The notes: generated from the sequence alone by a model not told the origin. A stretch of DNA of 64,000 bases from Thauera sp. UBA6194 (GCA_002422685.1 DITC01000056.1:87011-151010), one strand, 5' to 3'; shown: positions 8,349 to 18,700, counted from the first letter of the stretch. Numbers and translations are program-made.

Positions 8349-8927
8349 ATGCTGCGTCAACGCCTGCGCCACGCGCTTTTCCCCCTCGCGCTCGCCGGAC
8401 TCGCCCTCACCGCGCCCGGCGCACTCGCCGAACCCACCGCCGAACCCACCGCCGAGTCCAAGGCCTTGTTCGACCACGCGCTGCGCCGGCTGCACGCCGA
8501 CGAGGTCGTCCAGCTCGCCGAGCGCTACGCCGGACATCCGGTGCTGGTCGTCAACACCGCCAGCCATTGCGGCTTCACCCGCCAGTTCGGCCAGCTCGAG
8601 GCCATCCACCAGCGCTACAAGGACAAGGGGCTCAAGGTCGCCGGCTTTCCGTCCAACGATTTCCGCCAGGAAGCGGATGACGAGGCCAAGACGGCGGAGG
8701 TGTGCTTCGAGAATTTCGGCGTCACCTTCGACATGTACACCCCGATTCCGGTGACCGGAGAGACTGCACACCCGATCTTCCGCGAGATCGCACGCCAGTC
8801 GGCCGCGCCGGAGTGGAATTTTCACAAATACGTCATCGACCGCAACGGTCACGTCGTGGCGACCTTCCCGAGTCGCGTCAAACCCGACGCCCCGGAGGTG
8901 ATCGCGGCAATCGAAAAGGTGCTCTGA
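8349..8927 (+). CDS. Exported glutathione peroxidase-like protein
   Basis: A 192-residue thioredoxin-fold peroxidase of the glutathione peroxidase family. Residues 1-27 form a signal peptide ending A-L-A, so it should act in the periplasm, unlike most bacterial Gpx. The peroxidatic Cys74 is in NTASHCGFT, and the catalytic Trp-Asn pair is in EWNFHKYVI (156-157). The usual F-P-C-N-Q-F block reads FPSNDF (100-105), so the catalytic Gln position is Asp104 and the neighbouring Cys is Ser. A resolving Cys may be C119 in AEVCFENFG, as in thioredoxin-dependent Gpx. A 12-bp duplication just after the signal (8429-8452) encodes EPTAEPTA. It lies 160 bases before glutathione reductase on the same strand. 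Confidence 0.88.
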   Translation: MLRQRLRHALFPLALAGLALTAPGALAEPTAEPTAESKALFDHALRRLHADEVVQLAERYAGHPVLVVNTASHCGFTRQFGQLEAIHQRYKDKGLKVAGFPSNDFRQEADDEAKTAEVCFENFGVTFDMYTPIPVTGETAHPIFREIARQSAAPEWNFHKYVIDRNGHVVATFPSRVKPDAPEVIAAIEKVL

Positions 8928-9086
8928 CGCTCGCATCGGTCGGCGCCCCGCGCCAGACGCACGAGGCCCGCGGGCTCGCGTCGAAGCCCTGAATGCGGCT
9001 AAAGTCCTGCTTTGGACTGGGCGCGGCACGCAGCCAGCAGTGCCGCGCCGCGTACAGCCCACGGTACGACGACTCAGGGAGAGCAC

Positions 9087-10427
9087 ATGAAGGAATACGA
9101 CCTCATCGCCATCGGCGGCGGTAGCGGTGGTGTGGCCACGGCGCGGCGCGCGGCCGAGTACGGCGCGCGCGTGCTGCTGATCGAAGGCGCCCGCCTCGGC
9201 GGCACCTGCGTCAATGTGGGCTGCGTGCCGAAAAAGGTCATGTGGTACGCATCGGGCATCGCCCAGGCCATGCGCGACGCGCCGGGCTACGGCTTCACGG
9301 TGGGCGAAACACGCTTCGACTGGACGGCCCTGAAGCAGCGCCGCGACGCCTACATCGAGCGCCTCAACGGCATCTATGCGGGCATGCTCGACAAGGCCGG
9401 CGTGGATCTGGTGCGCGGCTTTGCCCGCTTTGTCGGTCCGCAGGCCGTGGAGGTCGACGGCGAGCGCTTCACCGCGCCGCACATCGTCATCGCCACCGGC
9501 GGCAAGCCTGCGATCCCCGCCATCCCGGGCGCCGAGCTCGGCATCGACTCGGATGGTTTCTTCGCGCTCGAGACGCAGCCGCGCCGCGTGGCGGTGGTCG
9601 GTGCGGGCTACATCGCGGTCGAGCTGGCGGGCGTGTTTGCCGGCCTGGGCAGCGAGGTGCACCTGCTCGTACGCGGCGACCGCCTGCTGAAAAATTTCGA
9701 CGCCCTGCTGCGCGACGAGCTCGCGGCGCAGATGCAGGAAGGCGGCGTGCAGCTGCATTTCGGCAAGCAGATCGCCGCGATCGAGCGCGCGCAGGACAGC
9801 ACGCTGCGGGTGTCATGCCAGGACGGCAGCACCTTGAGCGTCGACACGCTGGTGTGGGCGACCGGCCGCCGCCCCAACACCGACGCGCTCGATCTCGCCC
9901 TTGCCGGCGTGGACGCCGACGACAAAGGCGTGATCCCGGTCGATGCCTACCAGAACACCAAGGTCGCGGGCATTCATGCGATTGGCGACATCACCGGCCA
10001 GGCTGAGCTCACCCCGGTGGCGATCGCGGCCGGCCGCAGGCTCGCGGCGCGGCTCTTCCTCGGCCAGGCCGACAGCCGGCTCGACTACGAGAACATCCCC
10101 ACCGTGGTGTTCAGCCACCCGGCCATCGGCACCGTCGGCCTGAGCGAAGAGGCCGCGCGTGCGCGCTTCGACACGGTCAAGGTGTACACCACGCGCTTCA
10201 CCGCGATGTACCACGCGCTCACCGAGCATCGCCCCAAGACCGCGATGAAGCTGGTGTGCGTCGGCGCGCAAGAGCGCATCGTCGGCGCGCACGTGATCGG
10301 CGACGGTGCGGACGAGATGCTGCAGGGCTTCGCGGTGGCGGTGAAGATGGGCGCGACCAAGGCCGATTTCGACAATACGGTCGCCATCCACCCGACCAGC
10401 GCGGAAGAGTTCGTCACCTTACGGTGA
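9087..10427 (+). CDS. gorA: Glutathione-disulfide reductase
   Basis: GorA reduces oxidised glutathione with NADPH in the cytoplasm. The 446-residue flavoprotein has the FAD-binding GGGSGG motif at 10-15, the redox-active disulfide C41-V-N-V-G-C46 followed by VPKK, the NAD(P)-binding [12 protein letters not shown], and the C-terminal dimer-interface motif HPTSAEEF with the catalytic-base His. The ATG at 9087 follows the weak ribosome site CAGGGAGAG and starts exactly where the family begins ([12 protein letters not shown]). It lies downstream of the Gpx-like gene, consistent with a shared thiol-redox role, although that protein is exported. Confidence 0.95.
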   Translation: MKEYDLIAIGGGSGGVATARRAAEYGARVLLIEGARLGGTCVNVGCVPKKVMWYASGIAQAMRDAPGYGFTVGETRFDWTALKQRRDAYIERLNGIYAGMLDKAGVDLVRGFARFVGPQAVEVDGERFTAPHIVIATGGKPAIPAIPGAELGIDSDGFFALETQPRRVAVVGAGYIAVELAGVFAGLGSEVHLLVRGDRLLKNFDALLRDELAAQMQEGGVQLHFGKQIAAIERAQDSTLRVSCQDGSTLSVDTLVWATGRRPNTDALDLALAGVDADDKGVIPVDAYQNTKVAGIHAIGDITGQAELTPVAIAAGRRLAARLFLGQADSRLDYENIPTVVFSHPAIGTVGLSEEAARARFDTVKVYTTRFTAMYHALTEHRPKTAMKLVCVGAQERIVGAHVIGDGADEMLQGFAVAVKMGATKADFDNTVAIHPTSAEEFVTLR

Positions 10428-10451
10428 GCCGGCACCGAGGACACCTACATC

Positions 10452-10661
10452 ATGCCCATGACCTACGAACAGCACCTCGACGAGGTCGCGACCCTGCTCT
10501 TCGAGAACTTCAATCAAAGCGAAAAGGCGGCCATCAAGCTGGTGATGGCCGCCCAGGCGGATGATTTTTTCAGCGGGCACGACGACGACCCGTCGATCTG
10601 CACGCTGGAACGCGCGCAGGCGGATGCCCGCGCGGTCTTTCGCAAGTACGGGAAGGCTTAG
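10452..10661 (+). CDS. Small hypothetical protein (69 aa)
   Basis: An uncharacterised 69-residue protein located 24 bases after gorA on the same strand, so probably read through from it. Helical prediction is likely from its sequence (DEVATLLFENFNQSEKAAI and LERAQADARAVFRKYG); there is no signal peptide, membrane segment or cysteine motif apart from one Cys. An ATG at 10458 (MTYEQHL) is an alternative start. Its stop overlaps the stop of the convergent DUF2249 gene by four bases. I cannot assign a function. Confidence 0.6.
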   Translation: MPMTYEQHLDEVATLLFENFNQSEKAAIKLVMAAQADDFFSGHDDDPSICTLERAQADARAVFRKYGKA

Positions 10662-10987
10662 CTCCCCGAGCACCCGCAGCCGTGACCACCGCCACCGCCG
10701 CAGCTGCCGGCCGCGGCCGCGGCCGGGGCGCCGACCGCTGCGGGGGCGCCGAGCTGGATCTTGAAGTCGATGACGATGTTGCCCGGCTCGCGCGCAACGT
10801 AGTCGACACCCACCTGATTGCCATAGCGTTGCTGGATCTGGTTGATCAGCGGCAGCGGGTCGTGGTCGTTGACGAAGCGCATGACTTCGCCGTCCTCGAG
10901 CGACTCGAGCGCGCCGAAGATCGCAGCATGGCGAAAGCGCTTGGCGACGCCGCGCGCATCGAAGGGGTGAACAGCGGTCTCAAACAT
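10658..10987 (-). CDS. DUF2249 domain protein with Cys/Gly/His-rich tail
   Basis: A 109-residue cytoplasmic protein with a single DUF2249 domain, recognisable by D-A-R-G, RHAAIFGALESL, GEVMRFVNDHDPLPL and the C-terminal EPGNIVIDFKI. DUF2249 genes often accompany denitrification and nitrogen-oxide genes, but no biochemical function is settled. After an Ala/Gly-rich linker the protein ends in GSCGGGGGHGCGCSGS, three Cys and one His among glycines. This could bind a metal or Fe-S centre, which is inference. A weak FNR-like site lies upstream at 11076-11089. It converges with the small gene after gorA. Confidence 0.82.
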   Translation of the reverse strand: MFETAVHPFDARGVAKRFRHAAIFGALESLEDGEVMRFVNDHDPLPLINQIQQRYGNQVGVDYVAREPGNIVIDFKIQLGAPAAVGAPAAAAAGSCGGGGGHGCGCSGS

Positions 10988-11075
10988 CTGGTGTCTTCCA
11001 TCGGGAGGGGTCCGGTCTCGGACTGCGGCCGGAATCGCAGCTCGCGAATCCTAATTCCGCACGCGCGCGCAAACC

Positions 11076-11089
11076 TTGAGCAAGGACAA
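11076..11089. promoter_or_regulatory. Weak FNR/DNR-like site
   Basis: TTGAG-CAAG-GACAA has the spacing of the FNR/DNR consensus TTGAT-N4-ATCAA and matches seven of its ten defined bases. It lies 89 bases upstream of the DUF2249 start and 60 bases upstream of lemA, in their shared intergenic region. Chance occurrence cannot be excluded. Confidence 0.3.
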
Positions 11090-11148
11090 AAAAACCCTTC
11101 TTGCTGTTAAAGTGCGAGGCATTCCCGCAGCATTTTCCGGAGCCGCAC

Positions 11149-11766
11149 ATGTTTGCATCCACGACACGCCGTCTCACCCTGCTCCTCGTCTTCGTCGCCA
11201 CGCTCGGCCTGAGCGGCTGCGGTTACAACGATTTCCAGCGCCTGGACGAGGAGGCCAAGTCGGCCTGGGCAGAGGTGCTCAACCAGTACCAGCGCCGCGC
11301 CGACCTCATCCCCAACCTGGTCGAGACGGTCAAGGGCGAGGCCAGCTTCGAGCAGGAAACCCTCACCCGCGTGATCGAAGCGCGCGCACGCGCCACGGCC
11401 ATCCAACTGAGCCCCGAGATGCTCGACGACCCGCAGGCCATGGAGCGCTTCCAGGCCGCACAGGGCCAGCTCGGCAGCGCCCTCTCCCGCCTGCTCGCGG
11501 TGTCGGAAAACTATCCGAACCTCAAGGCCAATCAGGGCTTTCAGGAGCTGCGTGTGCAGCTCGAAGGCACCGAAAACCGCGTCACCGTAGCGCGCAACCG
11601 CTACATCGAGGCAGTCAAGAGCTACAACGTGCTCGCGCGCAGCTTCCCGAACAACCTCACCGCGATGCTCTTCGGCTACCAGCCCAAGGCCGGATTCACG
11701 GTCGCCAACGAGGCGGAGATCTCCGCGCCGCCGCGGGTCGACTTCGGCGACCAGGAAAAGCGCTGA
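11149..11766 (+). CDS. lemA: LemA family lipoprotein
   Basis: LemA-family proteins are membrane-anchored helical bundles of unclear function; they commonly sit beside TPM-domain genes, as here. The 205-residue product starts with a lipoprotein signal, lipobox L-S-G-C with Cys24, followed by the family motif YNDFQRLDEEAKSAWAEVLNQYQRRADLIPNLV and later A-R-N-R-Y-I-E-A-V-K-S-Y-N. An upstream TTG (11101) is possible, but the ATG at 11149 places the signal peptide correctly. It is the first of three genes (lemA, TPM, TPM) with gaps of 8 bases and a one-base overlap. Confidence 0.93.
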   Translation: MFASTTRRLTLLLVFVATLGLSGCGYNDFQRLDEEAKSAWAEVLNQYQRRADLIPNLVETVKGEASFEQETLTRVIEARARATAIQLSPEMLDDPQAMERFQAAQGQLGSALSRLLAVSENYPNLKANQGFQELRVQLEGTENRVTVARNRYIEAVKSYNVLARSFPNNLTAMLFGYQPKAGFTVANEAEISAPPRVDFGDQEKR

Positions 11767-11774
11767 GGCACCGG

Positions 11775-12737
11775 ATGCACACACCGGGGGTTCTGCTGCC
11801 GGGCCGGCCCGCGCTGGCCGGTTCTGGCGTGGGCGCGCTGCGCTGCGCCGTGTTCACGGCGCTGCTGGGGCTTTTCCTGGCCCTGGGCTTCACCGCGCCC
11901 GCGCATGCCCAGGCCGTGCAGCCCGTGCCGCCCCTGAGCGCACGCGTCATCGATCGCAGCGACACCCTCGGCGCACAACAGCTGCAGGCACTCGAGCGCA
12001 AGCTCGCCAGCTTCGAGGCCGAACGTGGCAGCCAGATCGTCGTCCTGCTGGTGCCGACCACCGCACCCGAAGACATCGCGGCCTACGCCTTCCGGGTCGC
12101 CGATGCGTGGAAGATCGGCCGTCGTGACGTAGGTGACGGCGTGCTGCTCGTCGTCGCAACCCAGGATCGCAGGATCCGTATCGAGGTCGCACGCGCGCTC
12201 GAGGGCCCCATTCCCGACCTCGCCGCCTGGCGCATCATCGACGACATCATCACCCCCGCGTTTCGCCAGGGGGGCTACGCGCAGGGCATCGATGCCGGCG
12301 TGGAGGCGCTCTTTGCGCTCGTCCGCGGTGAAGAGCTCCCGCTCCCGGCGCGCGCCGAGGACCGCGCCGAGGGGGCGAGCCTGGAAGACCTCGGCGCTCT
12401 GCTCTTCGTCGCCGTACCGATGTTCGGCGCGGTGCTCATCGGCATGTTCGGCCGCAAGCCTGGATCGGTCCTGACCGGCGCGGCCACCGGATTCATCGTG
12501 CATGTGCTCACCGCCAGCCTGCTCTTCGCCCTGATCGGCGGGGTGCTGGCGATCTTCTTCGTGCTCGCGCTCGGTGTCGGCGCCGCGGGACGCATGCGCA
12601 GCCCGCACGGCGGCAGCGGCCCCATCATCCGCAGCGGCGGCGGCTTCGGTGGCTTCGGTGGCAGCCGGGGTGGAGGCGGTTTCGGCTCCGGGGGTGGCGG
12701 CAGCTTCGGTGGCGGTGGCGCCTCGGGAGGCTGGTGA
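11775..12737 (+). CDS. TPM-domain membrane protein (YgcG-like)
   Basis: A 320-residue membrane protein. An N-terminal hydrophobic segment ending A-P-A-H-A-Q looks like a signal peptide. A TPM domain follows (about residues 50-190) with RVIDRSDTLGAQQLQALE, GSQIVVLLVPTT and the core W-K-I-G-R-R-D-V-G-D-G-V-L-L-V-V. Two transmembrane stretches lie near 215-275. The C-terminus is almost pure Gly/Ser/Phe (GGGFGGFGGS type), as in YgcG-like proteins. TPM domains are implicated in photosystem II repair in plants, but the bacterial role is unknown. Start ATG 11775 is chosen because it gives the signal peptide and lies 8 bases after lemA. Confidence 0.88.
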   Translation: MHTPGVLLPGRPALAGSGVGALRCAVFTALLGLFLALGFTAPAHAQAVQPVPPLSARVIDRSDTLGAQQLQALERKLASFEAERGSQIVVLLVPTTAPEDIAAYAFRVADAWKIGRRDVGDGVLLVVATQDRRIRIEVARALEGPIPDLAAWRIIDDIITPAFRQGGYAQGIDAGVEALFALVRGEELPLPARAEDRAEGASLEDLGALLFVAVPMFGAVLIGMFGRKPGSVLTGAATGFIVHVLTASLLFALIGGVLAIFFVLALGVGAAGRMRSPHGGSGPIIRSGGGFGGFGGSRGGGGFGSGGGGSFGGGGASGGW

Positions 12738-13270
12738 TGGACACACTGCGTCGCCTGCTTCGTCACCTCTGGCTGGACGCCGATGATGTGCGTCGCGTGC
12801 TCGACGAAGACGCGATCGACCGCCTCGAAGCGCGCATCGGCAAGAGCGAAGCCCTGCACACCGGGCAGATCTGCATCTGCGTCGAGGCGAGCCTGCCGCA
12901 CAGCTATCTCTGGCGCCACATGCTGCGCGGCGAGCCCCTGTCCGACGTGGTGCGCGACCGCGCGATCACCCTGTTCGGCAAGCAGCGCGTGTGGGACACG
13001 GAATACAACAACGGCGTGCTCATCTACCTGCTGCTGGCGGAACATCGCATCGAGATCGTCACCGACCGCGCACTCGGCCGTGTCGTCGACAACGCGCACT
13101 GGACGGTGCTGCTGCAGGAGATCGCAGCGCCCTGCCGTGGCGGCAAGCTCGAGGACGCGCTGGGTCGCGCCATCGACGATGTTGACGCCAGCCTGCAACG
13201 ACATTTCCCACGCCCGCACGGCGACGCGACCGACCGGTCCGACCTGCCCAACCGGCCGCTGATTCGCTGA
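12737..13270 (+). CDS. TPM-domain protein (cytoplasmic, YgcG-associated)
   Basis: A 177-residue protein with a second, shorter TPM domain. The matching features are ICICVEASLP, R-A-I-T-L-F-G-K-x-x-V-W-D-T-E-Y-N-N-G-V-L-I-Y-L-L-L-A and HRIEIVTDRALG, corresponding to the GDGVLLVVA / RIRIEV segments of the preceding gene. No signal peptide or membrane segment is visible. The ATG at 12737 shares one base with the TGA of the upstream TPM gene, so the two are translationally coupled. The lemA-TPM-TPM trio is a common betaproteobacterial arrangement, presumably forming one envelope-associated system of unknown function. Confidence 0.85.
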   Translation: MDTLRRLLRHLWLDADDVRRVLDEDAIDRLEARIGKSEALHTGQICICVEASLPHSYLWRHMLRGEPLSDVVRDRAITLFGKQRVWDTEYNNGVLIYLLLAEHRIEIVTDRALGRVVDNAHWTVLLQEIAAPCRGGKLEDALGRAIDDVDASLQRHFPRPHGDATDRSDLPNRPLIR

Positions 13271-13319
13271 GGCATGCCGTCTCACCCTCGCCAGGCCCCG
13301 ATTCCCTGGCGTCGCCGCA

Positions 13320-13337
13320 TGTTGCTGCAGTGCGACA
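13320..13337. promoter_or_regulatory. Candidate PhaR-type operator upstream of phasin
   Basis: TGTTGC-TGCAGT-GCGACA is an imperfect inverted repeat with one mismatch between the outer arms. PhaR repressors of polyhydroxyalkanoate metabolism bind TGC/GCA-rich palindromes upstream of phasin genes. It lies 177 bases before the phasin ATG, which is farther than usual, so the assignment is tentative. Confidence 0.3.
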
Positions 13338-13513
13338 ATCCGGCGACGCTCGCCGCCCCCGCAGCAGGGGCGCGCGAAGATGCTACCCAGCTTGTGTGCT
13401 ATTGTGATAACGGGATGTCGCTGGCGACGCAGAGACTGTCAGCAGCCGTGCCAGCCAGAATGTATGCGCGTCCCGAATCAGACGAATCAATATATCGAGA
13501 GGAGCGGGACCGT

Positions 13514-14020
13514 ATGGCAAGCAAACAAGATCAGATGACCGAACTGCAGAAGAAGAACCTCGAGGCAGCCATGCGCCTGGCCCAGATGTCCATCGAAAAT
13601 TCGCAGCGCATCATGGAGATCCAGGTCAACGCCGCCAAGCGCCTGTTTGAAGAAGGCGTCGAGAACGCCAAGGCGCTTTCGTCCGCCAAGGACCCGAAGG
13701 GCATGATGGAGTTGCGTGCGAACTTCGCGCAGCAGACCACCGAGCAGATGCTCGCCTGCGCCCGCCAGATCGCGGAGATCACCGCTGCCTCGCAGGCCGA
13801 ATTCGGCAAGCTGATCCGTGACCAGCTGAGCACCGGCAGCAGCGACATGTTCGAAGCCATGCAGAAGATGTTCCAGGGCATGCCGATCTCGGACCAGAAC
13901 GCCCTCGGCGCCATGCAGACGGCGATGGACACGACGCGCGCAGCCTTCGAGCAGATGACGCGTGCCTCGACCGAGGCCTTCCAGGCCTTCAACCCGCAGG
14001 GCGGCAAGAGCCGTCGCTGA
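13514..14020 (+). CDS. phaP: Phasin family protein
   Basis: Phasins coat polyhydroxyalkanoate granules and control their number and size. The 168-residue protein is almost entirely amphipathic helix, with the family-typical LQKKNLEAAMRLAQMSIENSQ, FEEGVENAKALSSAKDP, and QQTTEQMLACARQIAEI segments, and ends in a basic tail. It matches the phasin_2 type common in Burkholderiales and Rhodocyclales. Start ATG 13514 has the ribosome site GAGAGGAG at 13497-13504. An excellent intrinsic terminator follows. It implies that the organism stores PHA, although no PHA synthase is in this window. Confidence 0.93.
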   Translation: MASKQDQMTELQKKNLEAAMRLAQMSIENSQRIMEIQVNAAKRLFEEGVENAKALSSAKDPKGMMELRANFAQQTTEQMLACARQIAEITAASQAEFGKLIRDQLSTGSSDMFEAMQKMFQGMPISDQNALGAMQTAMDTTRAAFEQMTRASTEAFQAFNPQGGKSRR

Positions 14021-14060
14021 TGCTCGCTGGAGGCGGCCTCATCGTCTCCATCAGCAGGGA

Positions 14061-14086
14061 AAAACGGCGCCATCGGCGCCGTTTTT
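14061..14086 (+). terminator. Intrinsic terminator of phasin
   Basis: AAAACGGCGCC (14061-14071) pairs with GGCGCCGTTTT (14075-14085) around a tiny loop, and the T run continues to 14086. Because it begins with an A tract on the other side, it could also terminate minus-strand transcription from moaE. Confidence 0.9.
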
Positions 14087-14128
14087 GTTTGCCTGCCCCC
14101 GTTTACCACGGGCGCTGCGCACACCGCA

Positions 14129-14644
14129 TCAACGACGCTGCTCGACCTCGTCCCAGGTGCCGTCGGCGCCCTGCTCGGCGGGCCGCTCCCAGCGTGCCGC
14201 CGCGCTGTCGTCCGTCTCGCGCGCATCGACCCAGCGCGCCCCCTCCGGCGTCTCTTCGCGCTTCCAGAACGGCGCCTGCGTCTTCAGGTAGTCCATGATG
14301 AACTCGCAGGCCGCGAACGCGTCGCCACGGTGACGGCTCGCCACGCCGACGAAAACGATGCGCTCGGACGGCATCAGCCTGCCGATGCGATGGATCACGC
14401 GCACGCCGAGCAGCGCCCAGCGAGACTTCGCCTGCTCGACGATCTCCGCGAGCGAGCGTTCGGTCATGCCCGGATAGTGCTCGAGCGTCATCGCGTGCAC
14501 GCCGCTACCGTCATTCACGTCGCGCACCAGCCCGACGAAGCTGGCGATGCCGCCGACATCGGCACGCCCCGCGCTGAGTTGCGCGAGCTCGGCGCCAAGG
14601 TCGAAATCGGCCTCCTGGACGCTCACCTCGGTAGACGCCTGCAT
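14129..14644 (-). CDS. moaE: Molybdopterin synthase catalytic subunit
   Basis: MoaE forms molybdopterin synthase with MoaD and transfers sulfur to precursor Z (cyclic pyranopterin monophosphate). The 171-residue product shows GGIASFVGLVRD near residue 31, the HYPGMTERSL segment, HRIGRLMPSERIVFVGVAS, HRGDAFAACEFIMDYLK, and the catalytic Lys region K-x-x-A-P-F-W-K-R-E. It is the last gene of mobB-moeA-moaD-moaE, three bases after moaD. The operon supplies cofactor for molybdoenzymes such as nitrate reductase. The C-terminal 30 residues beyond W-K-R-E-E-T are a variable, charged extension. Confidence 0.95.
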   Translation of the reverse strand: MQASTEVSVQEADFDLGAELAQLSAGRADVGGIASFVGLVRDVNDGSGVHAMTLEHYPGMTERSLAEIVEQAKSRWALLGVRVIHRIGRLMPSERIVFVGVASRHRGDAFAACEFIMDYLKTQAPFWKREETPEGARWVDARETDDSAAARWERPAEQGADGTWDEVEQRR

Positions 14645-14647
14645 CGC

Positions 14648-14905
14648 TCAGCCCCCGGTAACCGGCGGGAAGAAGGCGACCTCGTCGCCCGCCTCGAGCA
14701 CCGCATCGGCGCCGGCCATGCGCTGATTGAGCGCCGCGCGCACGTTGCGCCCCTCGCCGAGCGCCTGCCAGGCCTCGCCGCGTGCGGCGAGATGGGCGCG
14801 CAAGGCGGCGACAGTGGCAACGCCCGCAGGCAGCTCGAGCGCCTCGCCCGAGCGCCCCAGCGCCTCGCGCAGGCTGGCAAAGTAAAGCACGTTCACCTTC
14901 GTCAT
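14648..14905 (-). CDS. moaD: Molybdopterin synthase sulfur carrier subunit
   Basis: MoaD is the ubiquitin-like sulfur carrier of molybdopterin synthase; its C-terminal Gly thiocarboxylate donates sulfur to MoaE. The 85-residue protein ends in the required Gly-Gly (PPVTGG) and starts with the beta-grasp strand VNVLYFASLREALG. The ATG at 14903-14905 is preferred; an in-frame GTG five codons upstream is an alternative. It lies between moeA and moaE in the same minus-strand operon. Confidence 0.93.
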   Translation of the reverse strand: MTKVNVLYFASLREALGRSGEALELPAGVATVAALRAHLAARGEAWQALGEGRNVRAALNQRMAGADAVLEAGDEVAFFPPVTGG

Positions 14906-14953
14906 CAAATCATCATCCACATTCGTTCATCGGGCACGAGCGCGCGACCGGGC

Positions 14954-16159
14954 TCAGTGCATCAGCTCGCCATAGGGCAGAAAGCGCACCGCCTCGCCGC
15001 GGGCGATGGCCGTACCGGCGGGGATGTCGACCAGGCCATTGGCCCACACGGTCGAATTGAGCGCGGCCGAACCCTGGTTGGCGAACAACTCCACCCCGCC
15101 CTGCGCGTTCATGCGTGCGCGCAGGAACTCGCGGCGGCGATCGGGCCGCGGCCAGTCGAAGTCGGCGCGCAGCATCAGCGACGCCGGCGCCACCTCGCGC
15201 GCGCCCTGGGTGGCGAGCAGGAAGGGACGCACCATCATCAGGAAGGTCACGAAGCTCGACACCGGGTTACCCGGCAGGCCGATGAAGGCGGCGCCGTGCA
15301 CATGGCCGTAGGCCAGCGGCTTGCCGGGCTTCATCGCGATCTTCCACATGTCGAGGCTGCCTTCGGCCTCGACCGCGGGCTTGACGTGGTCTTCCTCGCC
15401 CACCGACACACCGCCGCTGGTGAGGATGAGGTCGTGGCCCTCGGCCGCACGGCGCAGCACCGCGCGGGTGGCGTCCAGGCGGTCGGGCACGATGCCGAAG
15501 TCCTCGACCTCGCAGCCGAGCGCGGCGAGCAAGCTGCGCAGCATGAAGCGGTTGGAGTTGTAGATGCCGCCGGGCGGTAGCGGCTCGCCCGGCATCACCA
15601 GCTCGGAGCCGGTGGAGAACACCGCCACCCTGACCCGGCGCAGCACCGGCAGCTGGGCCAGCCCGACCGAGGCCGCCAGCGCCACCGCCTGCGGCGTCAG
15701 ACGCTCGCCCGCGGGCAGGATCAGATCGCCAGCCGCGATGTCCTCGCCCATCCTGCGCACCGCTTCCCCGGGACGCGGCACGGTATTGATGACGACGTGC
15801 TCACCGTCGTGCTCGCACAACTCCTGCATCACCACGGTGTCGGCCCCCGGCGGCAGCGGTGCACCGGTGAAGATGCGCGCGGCGGTACCGGGCGCGAGCT
15901 CATGGCCGACGCTGCCGGCCGGGATGCGCTGGCTCACCGGCAGGCGGGTGCCGGCGGCGGGTACGTCGGCCGCGCGCAGCGCATAACCGTCCATGCCGGA
16001 GTTGTCCATCGGCGGCTGGTTGATCGTGGAGTGCTGCGCCACGGCGAGCACACGACCGGCGGCGAACATGGTGTCCACCTGCTCGATCTCGCGCACCGGG
16101 CGGACGAAACCGAGCAGCTTCTCGTAGGCCTCGTCGAAGGAAAGCATGTTGGCGTTCAT
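14954..16159 (-). CDS. moeA: Molybdopterin molybdenumtransferase MoeA
   Basis: MoeA inserts molybdate into adenylylated molybdopterin. The 401-residue protein has the expected domains: an N-terminal SFDEAYEKLL region, the NSGMDGYALRAADV motif, the MoCF-like domain with VFSTGSEL and LTSGGVSVGEEDHVK, and LPGNPVSSFVTF near the substrate pocket. Domain IV at the C-terminus is complete. The start overlaps the mobB stop as ATGA. Its downstream neighbour is moaD. The grouping with mobB indicates that bis-MGD-type molybdoenzymes are served. Confidence 0.95.
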   Translation of the reverse strand: MNANMLSFDEAYEKLLGFVRPVREIEQVDTMFAAGRVLAVAQHSTINQPPMDNSGMDGYALRAADVPAAGTRLPVSQRIPAGSVGHELAPGTAARIFTGAPLPPGADTVVMQELCEHDGEHVVINTVPRPGEAVRRMGEDIAAGDLILPAGERLTPQAVALAASVGLAQLPVLRRVRVAVFSTGSELVMPGEPLPPGGIYNSNRFMLRSLLAALGCEVEDFGIVPDRLDATRAVLRRAAEGHDLILTSGGVSVGEEDHVKPAVEAEGSLDMWKIAMKPGKPLAYGHVHGAAFIGLPGNPVSSFVTFLMMVRPFLLATQGAREVAPASLMLRADFDWPRPDRRREFLRARMNAQGGVELFANQGSAALNSTVWANGLVDIPAGTAIARGEAVRFLPYGELMH

Positions 16160-16662
16160 CGGGTCTTCAGATATTCGAGGATGAAGTCGGCCACGGCAGC
16201 CGGCTCGTTGAGCGGCAGGCGCGGCAGGGGGCAGTCGAGGTCGGCATCATTGTCAGCGTCGGTGGCGACCGCGACCACGTGCTCATTCTCCGGCCACAGC
16301 GGCGGCTTGCCGTGGGATGGGCGGTGGATCTCGATCTTTGGCACGGCGGCGGCCTTGTAGCCTTCGATCAGCACCAGGTCGCAGGGTTCGAGCAGGCGGA
16401 GCTGCTCGTCCAGCGTGGGCTCGGGCGCGCCGCGCAGCTCGTGCATCAGCACCCAGCGGTCGTTGGACAGCATCAGCACCTGGGTGGCGCCGGCCTCGCG
16501 GTGGCGCCAGGAGTCCTTGCCCGGCTTGTCGAGGTCGAATCCGTGGTGGGCGTGCTTGATCACCGACACGCGCAGGCCGCGCGCGGTGAGCACGGGAATG
16601 AGCTTTTCCACCAGCGTGGTCTTGCCGGAGCCGGACCAGCCGGCGAAACCGAAAACGTTCAT
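16156..16662 (-). CDS. mobB: Molybdopterin-guanine dinucleotide biosynthesis protein MobB
   Basis: MobB is a GTP-binding adaptor that assists MobA in attaching GMP to molybdopterin. The 168-residue protein starts MNVFGFAGWSGSGKTTLVEKLIP, with the Walker A GWSGSGKTT at residues 8-16. It continues with VIKHAHHGFDLDKPGKDSWRHREAGA, the typical MobB block, and L-V-L-I-E-G-Y-K. The ATG at 16660-16662 fits the family; the frame is open 14 codons further upstream without homology. It heads the moco operon and is divergent from nothing: the next gene upstream, a helicase on the same strand, ends 77 bases away. Confidence 0.95.
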   Translation of the reverse strand: MNVFGFAGWSGSGKTTLVEKLIPVLTARGLRVSVIKHAHHGFDLDKPGKDSWRHREAGATQVLMLSNDRWVLMHELRGAPEPTLDEQLRLLEPCDLVLIEGYKAAAVPKIEIHRPSHGKPPLWPENEHVVAVATDADNDADLDCPLPRLPLNEPAAVADFILEYLKTR

Positions 16663-16738
16663 CGAGAAACCGCAGCGGGTTGAGGTTGCGTGAGCCGAGA
16701 GCATACAACAGACCGCCCCGCCCTACCCTTGACCCAGC

Positions 16739-18700
<1,962 letters not shown>

